A stretch of 64,000 bases of DNA, taken from the NCBI RefSeq assembly GCF_026340255.1, contig NZ_JAPEPJ010000001.1:4247501-4311500 (forward strand), given 5' to 3'. The position numbers and the translations under genes were made by a program. The notes under the pieces were generated by a model that had not been told where the DNA came from, did not search any database, and saw only the letters and a program-made list of their open reading frames with translations. Positions 56,107 to 64,000 of this stretch are shown piece after piece. Numbering within the stretch: the first letter of the stretch is position 1; each line of letters begins with the position of its first letter. This stretch comes from Streptomyces sp. NBC_01408. GTDB taxonomy: Bacteria > Actinomycetota > Actinomycetes > Streptomycetales > Streptomycetaceae.

Positions 56107-56733
56107 GTGAAGGCAGACCAATACGTGACGGTGGCCCGTGAGGGCGTGCACGAGTCCGAGATCAACCGTTCGAGGTTCCTCTGCGCGCTCGCGCCCGCCG
56201 CGACCGAGCAGGAGGCGCAGGACTTCGTCGCGCGCGTCCGCAAGGAGCACCCCACCGCCTCGCACAACTGCTTCGCCTACGTCATCGGCGCCGACGCCTC
56301 GGTCCAGAAGGCCAGCGACGACGGCGAGCCCGGCGGCACCGCCGGGGTTCCCATGCTGCAGATGCTCATGCGGCGCGACGTCCGCTACGCCGTCGCCGTG
56401 GTCACCCGCTACTACGGCGGTGTGAAGCTCGGCGCGGGCGGTCTGATCCGGGCCTACGGCGGCGTCGTCGGCGAGGCCCTCGACGAGCTCGGCACCGTCA
56501 CCCGGCGCCGCTACCGGCTGGCCACCGTCACCGTCGACCACCAGCGGGCCGGCAAGACCCAGAACGACCTGCGCTCCACCGGCCGGACCGTGGTGGACCT
56601 GCGCTACGGAGCGGCGGTGGAGATCGAGGTCGCCCTCCCGGAGGCGGAGCTGCCCGCCTTCGAGGCCTGGCTCGCCGACAGCACGGCGGGCAGCGCCACC
56701 CTGACCCTCGGCGGGGAGACGTACGCGCCCTGA
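56107..56733 (+). CDS. YigZ/IMPACT family protein (UPF0029)
   Basis: A 208-residue protein: ESEINRSRFLCALAPAATEQ, SHNCFAYVIGADASVQKASD, DDGEPGGTAGVPML and RYYGGVKLGAGGLIRAYGG are the UPF0029 core; a C-terminal DUF1949 domain follows. Related to IMPACT, a translation-stress regulator in eukaryotes; bacterial role unclear. GTG stands six bases after TAGGGT (56095-56100), a textbook leaderless start. Confidence 0.9.
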   Translation: MKADQYVTVAREGVHESEINRSRFLCALAPAATEQEAQDFVARVRKEHPTASHNCFAYVIGADASVQKASDDGEPGGTAGVPMLQMLMRRDVRYAVAVVTRYYGGVKLGAGGLIRAYGGVVGEALDELGTVTRRRYRLATVTVDHQRAGKTQNDLRSTGRTVVDLRYGAAVEIEVALPEAELPAFEAWLADSTAGSATLTLGGETYAP

Positions 56734-56790
56734 GCACGGGTTAGCGTAGAGGGGTTCAGCGAGCGGGAGACGACCAGGGGGAGACGGCAT

Positions 56791-57981
56791 GTGCGGCGGG
56801 CCCGGCGAGTGAAGTTCCTGCACACCTCCGACTGGCACCTCGGCCGGTCCTTCCACCGCGTGAACCTGCTCGGCGCCCAGGCCGAGTTCATCGACCACCT
56901 CGTCGAGACCGCCCGCGAGCACGAGGTCGACGCCGTCCTCGTCGCCGGGGACGTCTACGACCGGGCCGTGCCCCCGCTGCCCGCCGTCGAGCTGTACGAC
57001 CGGGCCCTGCACCGGCTCGCCGAGCTCGGCGTGCCCACCGTGATGATCTCCGGCAACCACGACTCGGCCCGCCGCCTCGGCGTCGGCGCCGGGCTGATCG
57101 ACCGGGCCGGGATCCACCTGCGGACCGACCCGGCCGGCTGCGCCGACCCCGTGGTGCTGGCCGACGTACACGGCGAGGTGGCGCTGTACGGGCTGCCGTA
57201 CCTGGAACCGGCCCTGGTCAAGGATGAGTTCGGCGCGGCGAAGGTCAGCCACGAGGCGGTGCTGGGAGCGGCCATGGACCGGGTCCGGGCCGACCTGGCC
57301 ACCCGCGCGCCGGGCACCCGCTCCATCGTGCTGGCCCACGCCTTCGTCACCGGCGGGCAGCCCAGCGACAGCGAGCGCGACATCGCCGTCGGCGGGGTCG
57401 AGGCCGTCCCCGCCGCCGTCTTCGACGGGGTGGACTACGCCGCCCTCGGCCACCTCCACGGCTGCCAGACGATCAACGAACGGGTCCGCTACTCCGGTTC
57501 CCCGCTCGCCTACTCCTTCTCCGAGGACGGCCACCGCAAGACCATGTGGCTGATCGAGCTCGGCGCCGAAGGCGGGATCACCACCGCCGAGCGGATCGAC
57601 ACCCCCGTCCCGCGGGCCCTCGCGCGGCTGCGCGGCCCCCTCGACGCCCTGCTGGAGGACCCGGCGTACGGGGCGTACGAGGACTGCTGGGTCGAGGCCA
57701 CGCTCACCGACCCGGTCCGCCCCGAGGACCCCATGGCCCGGCTCGCCACCCGCTTCCCGCACGCCCTCAGCCTCGCCTTCGACCCCGAGGGCCGCGAGGA
57801 GGAGACCGGCGGCTCCTACGCGCAGCGCCTCAAGGGCCGCAGCGACCAGGAGATCGCCGAGGACTTCGTCGCCCACGTGCGCGGCGGCTCCGGACGCGCG
57901 GACGAGGCCGAACGGGCCGTGCTCCAGGCCGCCTTCGACGACGTACGGGCCGACGACAGCCGCCAGGAGACCCACCGATGA
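56791..57981 (+). CDS. sbcD: DNA exonuclease subunit SbcD (Mre11 type)
   Basis: Nuclease subunit of the SbcCD complex that opens DNA hairpins and double-strand ends. The 396-residue protein shows the calcineurin-type metal motifs: HTSDWHLGRS (D14, H16), AGDVYDR, SGNHDS and ALGHLHGCQ. AGGGGGA lies eight bases before the GTG. The stop overlaps the sbcC start (ATGA), giving equal synthesis of the two subunits. Confidence 0.96.
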   Translation: MRRARRVKFLHTSDWHLGRSFHRVNLLGAQAEFIDHLVETAREHEVDAVLVAGDVYDRAVPPLPAVELYDRALHRLAELGVPTVMISGNHDSARRLGVGAGLIDRAGIHLRTDPAGCADPVVLADVHGEVALYGLPYLEPALVKDEFGAAKVSHEAVLGAAMDRVRADLATRAPGTRSIVLAHAFVTGGQPSDSERDIAVGGVEAVPAAVFDGVDYAALGHLHGCQTINERVRYSGSPLAYSFSEDGHRKTMWLIELGAEGGITTAERIDTPVPRALARLRGPLDALLEDPAYGAYEDCWVEATLTDPVRPEDPMARLATRFPHALSLAFDPEGREEETGGSYAQRLKGRSDQEIAEDFVAHVRGGSGRADEAERAVLQAAFDDVRADDSRQETHR

Positions 57982-60900
57982 GGCTGCACCGGCTGCGGAT
58001 CACCGCCTTCGGGCCGTTCGCCGAACCCCAGGAGATCGACTTCGACGCCCTGTCCGGCGCCGGGATCTTCCTGCTGCACGGACCCACCGGCGCGGGCAAG
58101 ACCTCCGTCCTGGATGCCGTCTGCTACGCCCTCTACGGATCGGTCCCCGGCCCGCGCCAGGCCCCCGGCACCAGCCTGCGCAGCGACCACGCGGCCGCCG
58201 AGACCCCCACCGAGGTCACCCTGGAGCTCACCGCGGGCGGCCGGCGCCTGGAGATCACCCGCCGCCCCGAACAGGACCGGCCCAAGAAGCGCGGCACCGG
58301 CACCACCAAGGACAAGGCCCAGAGCTGGCTGCGCGAGCACACCGGCGAGGGCTGGGCGGCGCTCAGCCGCTCGCACCAGGAGATCGGCGAGGAGGTCGAG
58401 CAGCTGCTCGGCATGAGCCGCGAGCAGTTCTGCCAGGTCGTGCTGTTGCCGCAGGGCGAGTTCGCCCGCTTCCTGCGCGCCGACGAGGCGGCCCGCGGCC
58501 GCCTGCTCGGCCGGCTCTTCGACACCCGCCGCTTCGCCGCCGTCGAGGCCCTCCTCGGCGAACGCCGCCGGGCCGCCGAGGCCAAGGTGCGGGCCGGCGA
58601 CGAGAAGGTGCTCCACACCGCCCAGCGCCTCGCCCAGGCCAGCGGGGACAGCGCCGACCTGCGGGCCTGGCCGCTGCCCGGCCACCAGCCCGGCGATCCC
58701 GGGCTCGCCGGGGCCGTCCGGGCCTGGGCCGCCGTCGCCCGCTGCTCCGCCCGGGAGCGCCTCACCGTCGCCGAATACGCGCTGGCCGCCGTCGAGGGCC
58801 GGCACGCCGCCGCCCGCCGGGCCGCCGAGGACACCCGCGAACTCGACCGCCTCCAGCGCCGGCACGCGGAAACCGCCCGGCGGGCCGCCGTACTCGCCGC
58901 AGCGGGCCCCGAACGGGAACGCGTGCGCGGCCTGCTGGACCGGGCCCGCCGGGGCGCCCTCGTGGCACCCGCCCTGGAACTGCGCGGCGCGGCCTCCGCC
59001 GCACACCTGTCCGCCGCGCACGCGGAGGCGGCCGCCCGCGCCGAACTCCCGCCCGCCCTCGCCGAGGCGGGCACCGAGCAGCTGGCCGCCGTCGAGCAGC
59101 GGCTGCGCGAGGACCTGGGCGCCCTCGGCGCCGCCCAGCGGGCCGAACAGCGCAGCGCCGAGATCGGCCGCGAGCGCGCCAACCTGGAGCGCGAGGCCCG
59201 CGCGGCCGAGGAACAGCACCAGGAGTCCGCCGAGTGGCTGGAGCGCTGGGAGGCCACCCGGGCCGCCCTCCAGGAGCGCGCCGACGCCGCCCAGCAGGCC
59301 GCCACCCTCGCCGAGCAGCTCGCCGGGCGGCTGGAACCGGCCCGGCTGCACCTGAACGCCGCCCGGCGGCGGGACGAGCTGGCCGCCGCCGCGGAGGGCG
59401 CCGGGGCCGAATTGCTCTCCGTACGCGAGGAGTCGGCCGCGGCACGCGAGCGCTGGCTGGAGCTGAAGGAGGCCCGGCTGCGGGGGATCGCCGCCGAACT
59501 CGCCGAGGCGCTGGTGACGGGGGAGGCCTGCGCCGTCTGCGGGTCGGCGGAGCACCCTGCTCCGGCCCGGCCAGCGCCCGGCCACGTGGACCGCGCCGCC
59601 GAGGACGCCGCCCACGCCCTGTCCGAGCGGGCCGAGGAGGCCCGGGCCGCCGTCGAGCGCCGCCTCGCCGCCGTCGAGGAGGCCCGCACCGAGGCCGCGG
59701 CCGCCGCCGGGGACGCCACCACCGCCGAACTCCTCGACCTCACCTCGGACCTGAGCTCCCGGCACGCCGCCGCCCACGCCGCGGCCGCCGGACTGCACGC
59801 CGCGCGCGAACGGCTGGCCCGCGCCGACCGCGAGCACGCCGCCCGCAGCGCCGACCGGCTCGACTCCGAGCGCCGAGCCGCCGCCCGGGCCTCCCGCCGC
59901 GAGGCCCTGGACCAGGAACAGGCCTCGCTGGAGGCCGAGCTGGCCCGCGTACGGGGCGACGCGCCCACCGTCGCGGCCCGCGCCCGCACCCTGGAGGACC
60001 GGGTCCGGATGGTCTCGGGAGCGGCCAGCGCGCTGCGCCGCGCCGAGGCCACCGCCGCCCGGCTGAAGGAGGCGGACGACCAGCTCGCCGACGCCGCCTT
60101 CAAGGCCGGCTTCGACACCGTGGAGGCCGCCTCCGACGCGGTCCTGCCCGAGTACGAACGCACCGCGCTCCAGCACCGGATGGACGCCTGGCAGGCGGAG
60201 GAGGCCACGCTGGCGGACCGCCGCGCCGAGGCCGGCACCGCCGAGGCGGCCGCCCTGCCCCCGGCCGAACCGGAACGGGCCGAGGCGTACGCGGTCCAGG
60301 CCGCGGCGAAGCTCCGTACGGCCAGCTCGGCCTTCGACGCCGCCCGGGTGCGCTGCGCCGAACTCGACCGGCTCTCGCGCCAGGCGGAGCAGGAACTGCG
60401 TGCCCTGGGCCCGCTGCGGGAGGCCTACGACCGGGTGGCCAGGCTGGCCGGGCTCACCGCGGGCACCTCCGCCGACAACGAGCGTCGGATGCGCCTGGAG
60501 GCGTACGTACTGGCCGCCCGCCTGGAGCAGGTCGCCGCGGCGGCGACGGTACGGCTGCTGCGCATGTCCGGCGGCCGCTACACCCTGGTCCACTCCGACG
60601 CGCGGGCCGGCGGACGGGGCCGTTCCGGCCTCGGGCTGCACGTGGTCGACGCCTGGACCGGAAGCGAGCGGGACACCGCCACCCTGTCGGGGGGCGAGAC
60701 CTTCTTCGCCTCCCTCGCCCTCGCCCTCGGCCTGGCCGACGTGGTCACCGACGAGGCGGGCGGCATGCGGCTGGACACCCTGTTCATCGACGAGGGCTTC
60801 GGCAGCCTCGACGACCAGGCCCTGGACGAGGTGCTGGACGTACTGGACTCGCTGCGCGAACGCGACCGGAGCGTCGGCATCGTCAGCCACGTCGCCGACC

Positions 60901-60989
60901 TGCGGTCCCGGGTCCAGGCCCAGCTGGAGATCGTCAAGCAGCGCGGGGGCTCGGTGGTGCGTCACCGCACGGCGGGGCTCACGGACTGA
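57978..60989 (+). CDS. sbcC: DNA exonuclease subunit SbcC (Rad50 type)
   Basis: ATPase subunit of SbcCD. 1003 residues: Walker A GPTGAGKTS (35-43), very long Ala/Glu/Arg-rich coiled coil, zinc hook CAVC (C518-C521) in the middle, signature TLSGGETFFASLALALGLAD and Walker B DTLFIDEGFGSLD near the end. All functional motifs intact. The last 11 bases overlap the end of the convergent Lrp gene. Confidence 0.96.
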   Translation: MRLHRLRITAFGPFAEPQEIDFDALSGAGIFLLHGPTGAGKTSVLDAVCYALYGSVPGPRQAPGTSLRSDHAAAETPTEVTLELTAGGRRLEITRRPEQDRPKKRGTGTTKDKAQSWLREHTGEGWAALSRSHQEIGEEVEQLLGMSREQFCQVVLLPQGEFARFLRADEAARGRLLGRLFDTRRFAAVEALLGERRRAAEAKVRAGDEKVLHTAQRLAQASGDSADLRAWPLPGHQPGDPGLAGAVRAWAAVARCSARERLTVAEYALAAVEGRHAAARRAAEDTRELDRLQRRHAETARRAAVLAAAGPERERVRGLLDRARRGALVAPALELRGAASAAHLSAAHAEAAARAELPPALAEAGTEQLAAVEQRLREDLGALGAAQRAEQRSAEIGRERANLEREARAAEEQHQESAEWLERWEATRAALQERADAAQQAATLAEQLAGRLEPARLHLNAARRRDELAAAAEGAGAELLSVREESAAARERWLELKEARLRGIAAELAEALVTGEACAVCGSAEHPAPARPAPGHVDRAAEDAAHALSERAEEARAAVERRLAAVEEARTEAAAAAGDATTAELLDLTSDLSSRHAAAHAAAAGLHAARERLARADREHAARSADRLDSERRAAARASRREALDQEQASLEAELARVRGDAPTVAARARTLEDRVRMVSGAASALRRAEATAARLKEADDQLADAAFKAGFDTVEAASDAVLPEYERTALQHRMDAWQAEEATLADRRAEAGTAEAAALPPAEPERAEAYAVQAAAKLRTASSAFDAARVRCAELDRLSRQAEQELRALGPLREAYDRVARLAGLTAGTSADNERRMRLEAYVLAARLEQVAAAATVRLLRMSGGRYTLVHSDARAGGRGRSGLGLHVVDAWTGSERDTATLSGGETFFASLALALGLADVVTDEAGGMRLDTLFIDEGFGSLDDQALDEVLDVLDSLRERDRSVGIVSHVADLRSRVQAQLEIVKQRGGSVVRHRTAGLTD

Positions 60990-61425
60990 GCGGCCGCCGC
61001 CCGAGCGGGGACGAGTAGACGATGTTCGTGGTCACCGGGCCGAGGCCGGCGATCCGTCCGGTGACCTCCTCCAGGTGCGCCATCGAACGGGCGGCGACCT
61101 TGAGGACGAAGCAGTCGTCACCCGTGACGTGGTGGGCCTCCAGGATCTCGGAGGTGGCGTCGAGGAAGTCGTGGAACGGCTTGTAGTTGCCGTGCGGATA
61201 GCGCAGCCGCACCAGGGCGAGGATCGACTTGCCCAGCTTCTCGTGGTCGACCACCGCGGTGTAGCCGGTGATGACCCCGACCTCCTCGAGGCGGCGCACC
61301 CGCTCGGTGACGGCGCTGGCGGACATGGACACGGCACGGGCGAGCTCCGTGAAACTGGCCCGGCCGTCCTGCTGGAGGACTTCCAGGATGCGCCAGTCGA
61401 TGGCGTCGGGGGAATATCCGGTCAT
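60979..61425 (-). CDS. Lrp/AsnC-family regulator
   Basis: A 148-residue regulator: helix-turn-helix DAIDWRILEVLQQDGRASFT, MSASAVTERVRRLEEVGVIT and an RAM effector domain (HHVTGDDCFVLKVAARSMAH). Such proteins sense amino acids. It diverges from the rhodanese gene (94-base gap), its most likely target. Confidence 0.9.
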   Translation of the reverse strand: MTGYSPDAIDWRILEVLQQDGRASFTELARAVSMSASAVTERVRRLEEVGVITGYTAVVDHEKLGKSILALVRLRYPHGNYKPFHDFLDATSEILEAHHVTGDDCFVLKVAARSMAHLEEVTGRIAGLGPVTTNIVYSSPLGRRPLSP

Positions 61426-61519
61426 GTGGCTTGTCTAGCAGGGGAATCCCCGGAGGAACAAGGCAAAGGCCGGGGAAATCCACTTCCGGAGAAGATCAAC
61501 AGATCGTAGATTTTGAGCC

Positions 61520-62091
61520 ATGACGACGACACGGAACACCGCCGCCGCCCCTGCCGCCTCCACCACCACCTCCGCCGCATCGGCCGGCCCCGCCACCTCA
61601 GCGGCCCCCGCCCCCGCCAACCCCGTGCTCCGGGTGCCCCCGGCCTCCCCGGCCGCGGCCGCCGCGTACTTCGCCGCGAGCCTGGCCTTCCACGCGGACG
61701 TGTCCGATGTCGCCGCCGCCTTCAAGCCCACCGCGAGGAGGGCGCCGAGCTGGGCTTCCAGCTGGTCGACTCCCGCTCCACCCCGTCCTGGGACCAGGCC
61801 CACGTGCCGGGCGCCGTCCACCTGCCCACCGCCCTCGTCCCCGGGCAGGCGGAGCGGATCCTGGACAAGAACGTCCCCGTGGTGACGTACTGCTGGGGCC
61901 CCGGCTGCAACGGCGGCACCCGTTCCGCCCTGGCGCTGGCCGAACTCGGCTTCCAGGTCAAGGAGATGCTCGGCGGCATCGAGTACTGGATCCGCGAGGG
62001 CTTCGAGGTCGAGACCTGGCAGGGCACCGAGCAGCGCGCGGAGGCCGACCCGCTGACCGCCCCCACCGACTCGGACGACTGCGGCTGCTGA
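61520..62091 (+). pseudogene. Rhodanese-like gene broken by a frameshift
   Basis: The start (ATG at 61520, seven bases after TAGATT) opens a frame with an Ala/Pro/Thr-rich tail and LRVPPASPAAAAAYFAASLA, FHADVSDVAAAF. Near 61727-61735 the rhodanese sequence jumps to the -1 frame: EEGAELGFQLVDSRSTPSWD, QAHVPGAVHLPTALVPGQAE, VVTYCWGPGCNGGTRSALAL (catalytic cysteine), ending DCGC at 62091. Neither frame alone makes a whole protein; the start frame runs out at 61885. One base missing in CCCACCGCGAGGAGG would explain it. A sequencing error, a real mutation or programmed slippage are all possible; no classic slippery heptamer is seen. Confidence 0.8.
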
Positions 62092-62110
62092 ACCGCCGCC
62101 CCGCACGCGG

Positions 62111-62148
62111 ACGGGCCGCCCGCTCCTCGGGGGAGGCGGGCGGCCCGT
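62111..62148. terminator. Terminator between convergent genes
   Basis: Perfect 13-base stem ACGGGCCGCCCGC / GCGGGCGGCCCGT with a 12-base loop, between the rhodanese and DUF885 stops. Confidence 0.85.
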
Positions 62149-62184
62149 ACGCGTGAGGTGTCACGCGTGAGGTGTCACGCGTGG
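62149..62184. repeat. Fourteen-base tandem repeat
   Basis: ACGCGTGAGGTGTC twice in a row and then a partial ACGCGTGG copy, just before the stop of the DUF885 gene. Confidence 0.85.
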
Positions 62185-62200
62185 CGTGTGCCGCGCGGGA

Positions 62201-63907
62201 TCAGAGCTTCGAGAGCTCGTCCACCAGGTCGTCCAGGCCCAGCGAACCCTGCGACAGCGCCGCCATGTGCCAGGCCTTCAGGTCGAAGGAGTCACCGTGC
62301 GCCGCCCGGGCGTTGTCCCGGCCCAGCAGCCAGGCGCGCTCGCCGAGCTTGTACCCGATGGCCTGCCCCGGCATCGACAGGTAGCGCGTCAGCTCGCTCT
62401 CGACGAAGTCCGCCGGACGCCCGCTGTGCAGCCCGAAGAACTCCTGCGCCAGGTCCACCGTCCAGCGCTCGCCCGGGTGGAACGGCGAGTCGGCCGGGAT
62501 CTCCAGACCCAGGTGCATGCCGATGTCCACGATCACCCGCGCGGCCCGCATCATCTGGCAGTCCAGGTAACCCAGGCGCTGCTCCGCGTCCTTGAGGTAG
62601 CCCAGCTCGTCCATCAGCCGCTCCGCGTACAGGGCCCAGCCCTCGCAGTTGGCGCTGACCCAGCCGACGGTGGACTGGTAGCGGGAGAGCTGGTCCGCCA
62701 CGTGCGTCCACTGCGCCAGCTGGAGGTGGTGGCCCGGAACGCCCTCGTGGTACCAGGTGGAGACCAGGTCGTACACGGGGAAGCGGGTCCGGCCCATGGT
62801 CGGCAGCCAGGTGCGGCCCGGACGGGAGAAGTCCTCCGACGGGTTGGTGTAGTACGGAGCCGCCGCACCGCCCGGCGGGGCGATCATGGACTCGACCCGC
62901 TTGACCCGCTCGGCGAGTTCGAAGTGGGTGCCGTCGAGGTTCTCGATCGCCTCGTCCATCAGGCCCTGGAGCCACGCCCGGACCTCGTCGACCCCCTCGA
63001 TGTGGGTGCCGTGCTCGTCCAGGTGGCGCAGCGCCTCCCAGGGGCCGGAGCCCGGCAGGATCTTGGCCGCCTCCGCCTTCATCTCGCCGAGCAGCCGGTG
63101 GTACTCCGACCAGCCGTACGCGTAGGCCTCGTCGAGGTCCAGGTCGGTGCCGTTGAAGTAGCGCGACCAGCGGGCGTAGCGCTCGCGCCCCACCGTGTCC
63201 GGTGCGTCCGCCACGGCCGGGGCGTACACGTCGCGCATCCAGTCGCGGAGTTCGACGACGGCCGCCGTGGCGGTGGCCGCCGCCTCGTCCAGCTCCGCGC
63301 GCAGCGCCTCGGGCCCCTCGGCGGCGAACGCGCCGAAGAAGTCGCGGGCGCCGTCGTCGTCCTGGCCGGCCCAGGTGGTGAGCTGCTCGACGAACGTGGC
63401 GGCCGGGCGCGGACCGCCGTACAGCCCGCGCTCCAGGCCGAGCGCGAGGCTCTCGCGGTAGCCGGCGTACGCGGCCGGTACGGCGCGCAGCCGCTCCGCG
63501 ATCGCGGCCCACTCCTCGTCGGTGTCGGCGGGGGTCAGGGTGAAGACCTCGCGGACGGAGTGGGCCGGGGAGTGGATGTTGCTGACGGCGCGCAGGCTCT
63601 CGTCGGCCTCGTGCACCGCGAGCTCGGCGGTCAGCCGCTCCCGCAGCAGGCGCGCGCAGCGGCGCTCGGCGTCACTGTCCGCGCCGGGCAGCTTCTCCGC
63701 GGCGTCGAGGCGGGCGAGGGTGGCGCGGGACAGCTCGGCTGCCGCCGCGGAGCCCGCGGGAGAGAAGTCCGGGAGCTTGCTGGAGCTCGCGGCGACACCG
63801 AGGTAGGTGCCCGTGATCGGATCGAGGACGATGAGGTCGTCGACGTACGCGTCGGCTACCTGGCGGGGCAGCCGGGTGGCGCTGCCGCTGTGGAGGATCT
63901 CTGACAT
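62201..63907 (-). CDS. DUF885 metallopeptidase-like protein
   Basis: A 568-residue protein of the DUF885 family. The zinc-type motif HEGVPGHH (in TWYHEGVPGHHLQLAQ) and a later EGWALYAERLMDELGY give the metal and catalytic residues seen in M2/M3-like peptidases. No signal peptide, so cytoplasmic. ATG at 63907 is chosen over a frame from 63946. Substrate unknown; the family is widespread in actinobacteria. Confidence 0.88.
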   Translation of the reverse strand: MSEILHSGSATRLPRQVADAYVDDLIVLDPITGTYLGVAASSSKLPDFSPAGSAAAAELSRATLARLDAAEKLPGADSDAERRCARLLRERLTAELAVHEADESLRAVSNIHSPAHSVREVFTLTPADTDEEWAAIAERLRAVPAAYAGYRESLALGLERGLYGGPRPAATFVEQLTTWAGQDDDGARDFFGAFAAEGPEALRAELDEAAATATAAVVELRDWMRDVYAPAVADAPDTVGRERYARWSRYFNGTDLDLDEAYAYGWSEYHRLLGEMKAEAAKILPGSGPWEALRHLDEHGTHIEGVDEVRAWLQGLMDEAIENLDGTHFELAERVKRVESMIAPPGGAAAPYYTNPSEDFSRPGRTWLPTMGRTRFPVYDLVSTWYHEGVPGHHLQLAQWTHVADQLSRYQSTVGWVSANCEGWALYAERLMDELGYLKDAEQRLGYLDCQMMRAARVIVDIGMHLGLEIPADSPFHPGERWTVDLAQEFFGLHSGRPADFVESELTRYLSMPGQAIGYKLGERAWLLGRDNARAAHGDSFDLKAWHMAALSQGSLGLDDLVDELSKL

Positions 63908-64000
63908 GGGGCCATCTTCGTACGGCAGGTGTGGTCCCGTCATCATCGTTTACTGTCAACCTGCTGACCTGATCAGGACCAACGGCCCGGGCCCGGATCC

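Noticed and set aside
57816..60965. 1049-codon frame on the minus strand
   Set aside because: Mirror of sbcC; Gly/Leu/Ala/Val-rich without motifs.
62149..62184. CRISPR-like repeat
   Set aside because: Two direct copies without spacers; a plain tandem repeat.

Overview
The window reads as a piece of a Streptomyces (or very close actinomycete) chromosome core. The DNA is very GC-rich, coding third positions are almost all G or C, GTG starts are common, and the gene order is typical of Streptomyces: garA/ftsR block, gcvP behind a glycine riboswitch, ung, lnt, uppP, a third divergent EF-Tu (tuf3 type), sbcD-sbcC. From memory this order runs parallel to one stretch of the S. coelicolor chromosome. 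I see no insertion sequence, integrase, phage gene, CRISPR array or tRNA gene.

Layout. 1-2462: 3' two thirds of 23S rRNA, 5S rRNA and the rrn terminator. 2538-11159: a forward block of envelope and signalling genes (phosphatidyltransferase, GDP-mannose pyrophosphorylase fused to a decayed mutase domain, DUF881-Sbp-DUF881 membrane trio, GarA-like FHA protein, FtsR-like MerR regulator, DUF151 nuclease, second MerR regulator). The same order occurs in mycobacteria, but there gcvH sits before garA; here that slot is a 190-bp gap. 11237-16537: Y-family polymerase with a long tail, PRC-barrel gene, tandem glycine riboswitch and gcvP. 16547-34488: mostly single-gene units (transporters of the EamA family, PadR, MocR and LysR regulators, flavin-binding oxidase-like proteins, a HipA-like kinase/DUF3037 pair, two short-chain dehydrogenases). 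34513-43928: orphan peptide-binding lipoprotein, ung, envelope genes lnt and uppP, TVP38 protein and small conserved proteins. 44367-50731: tuf3, patatin, spermidine-synthase-like, MFS, a Pro/Gln-rich membrane-anchored protein, thioesterase, orphan ribbon-helix-helix protein. 50848-63907: GH3 lipoprotein with an altered nucleophile site, DedA, gamma carbonic anhydrase, hexapeptide acyltransferase behind a perfect 28-bp palindrome, YigZ, sbcDC, Lrp regulator, a frameshifted rhodanese and a DUF885 metallopeptidase-like protein.

Regulation visible in the sequence. More than a dozen genes begin 6-7 bases after a TAnnnT or nAnnnT hexamer, the layout of leaderless actinobacterial transcripts. Strong inverted repeats sit on promoters at 10433-10498, 22265-22294, 34513-34562 and 54818-54846. 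One very short open frame encoding three consecutive prolines lies between promoter and gene at 24775. Four convergent gene pairs overlap in their coding ends.

I did not find a clear, self-contained, entirely new multi-gene system. The best candidates for new biology are the HipA-like kinase/DUF3037 pair, the DUF881-Sbp-DUF881-GarA-FtsR block, the triproline upstream frame, and the palindromic operator on the acyltransferase promoter.
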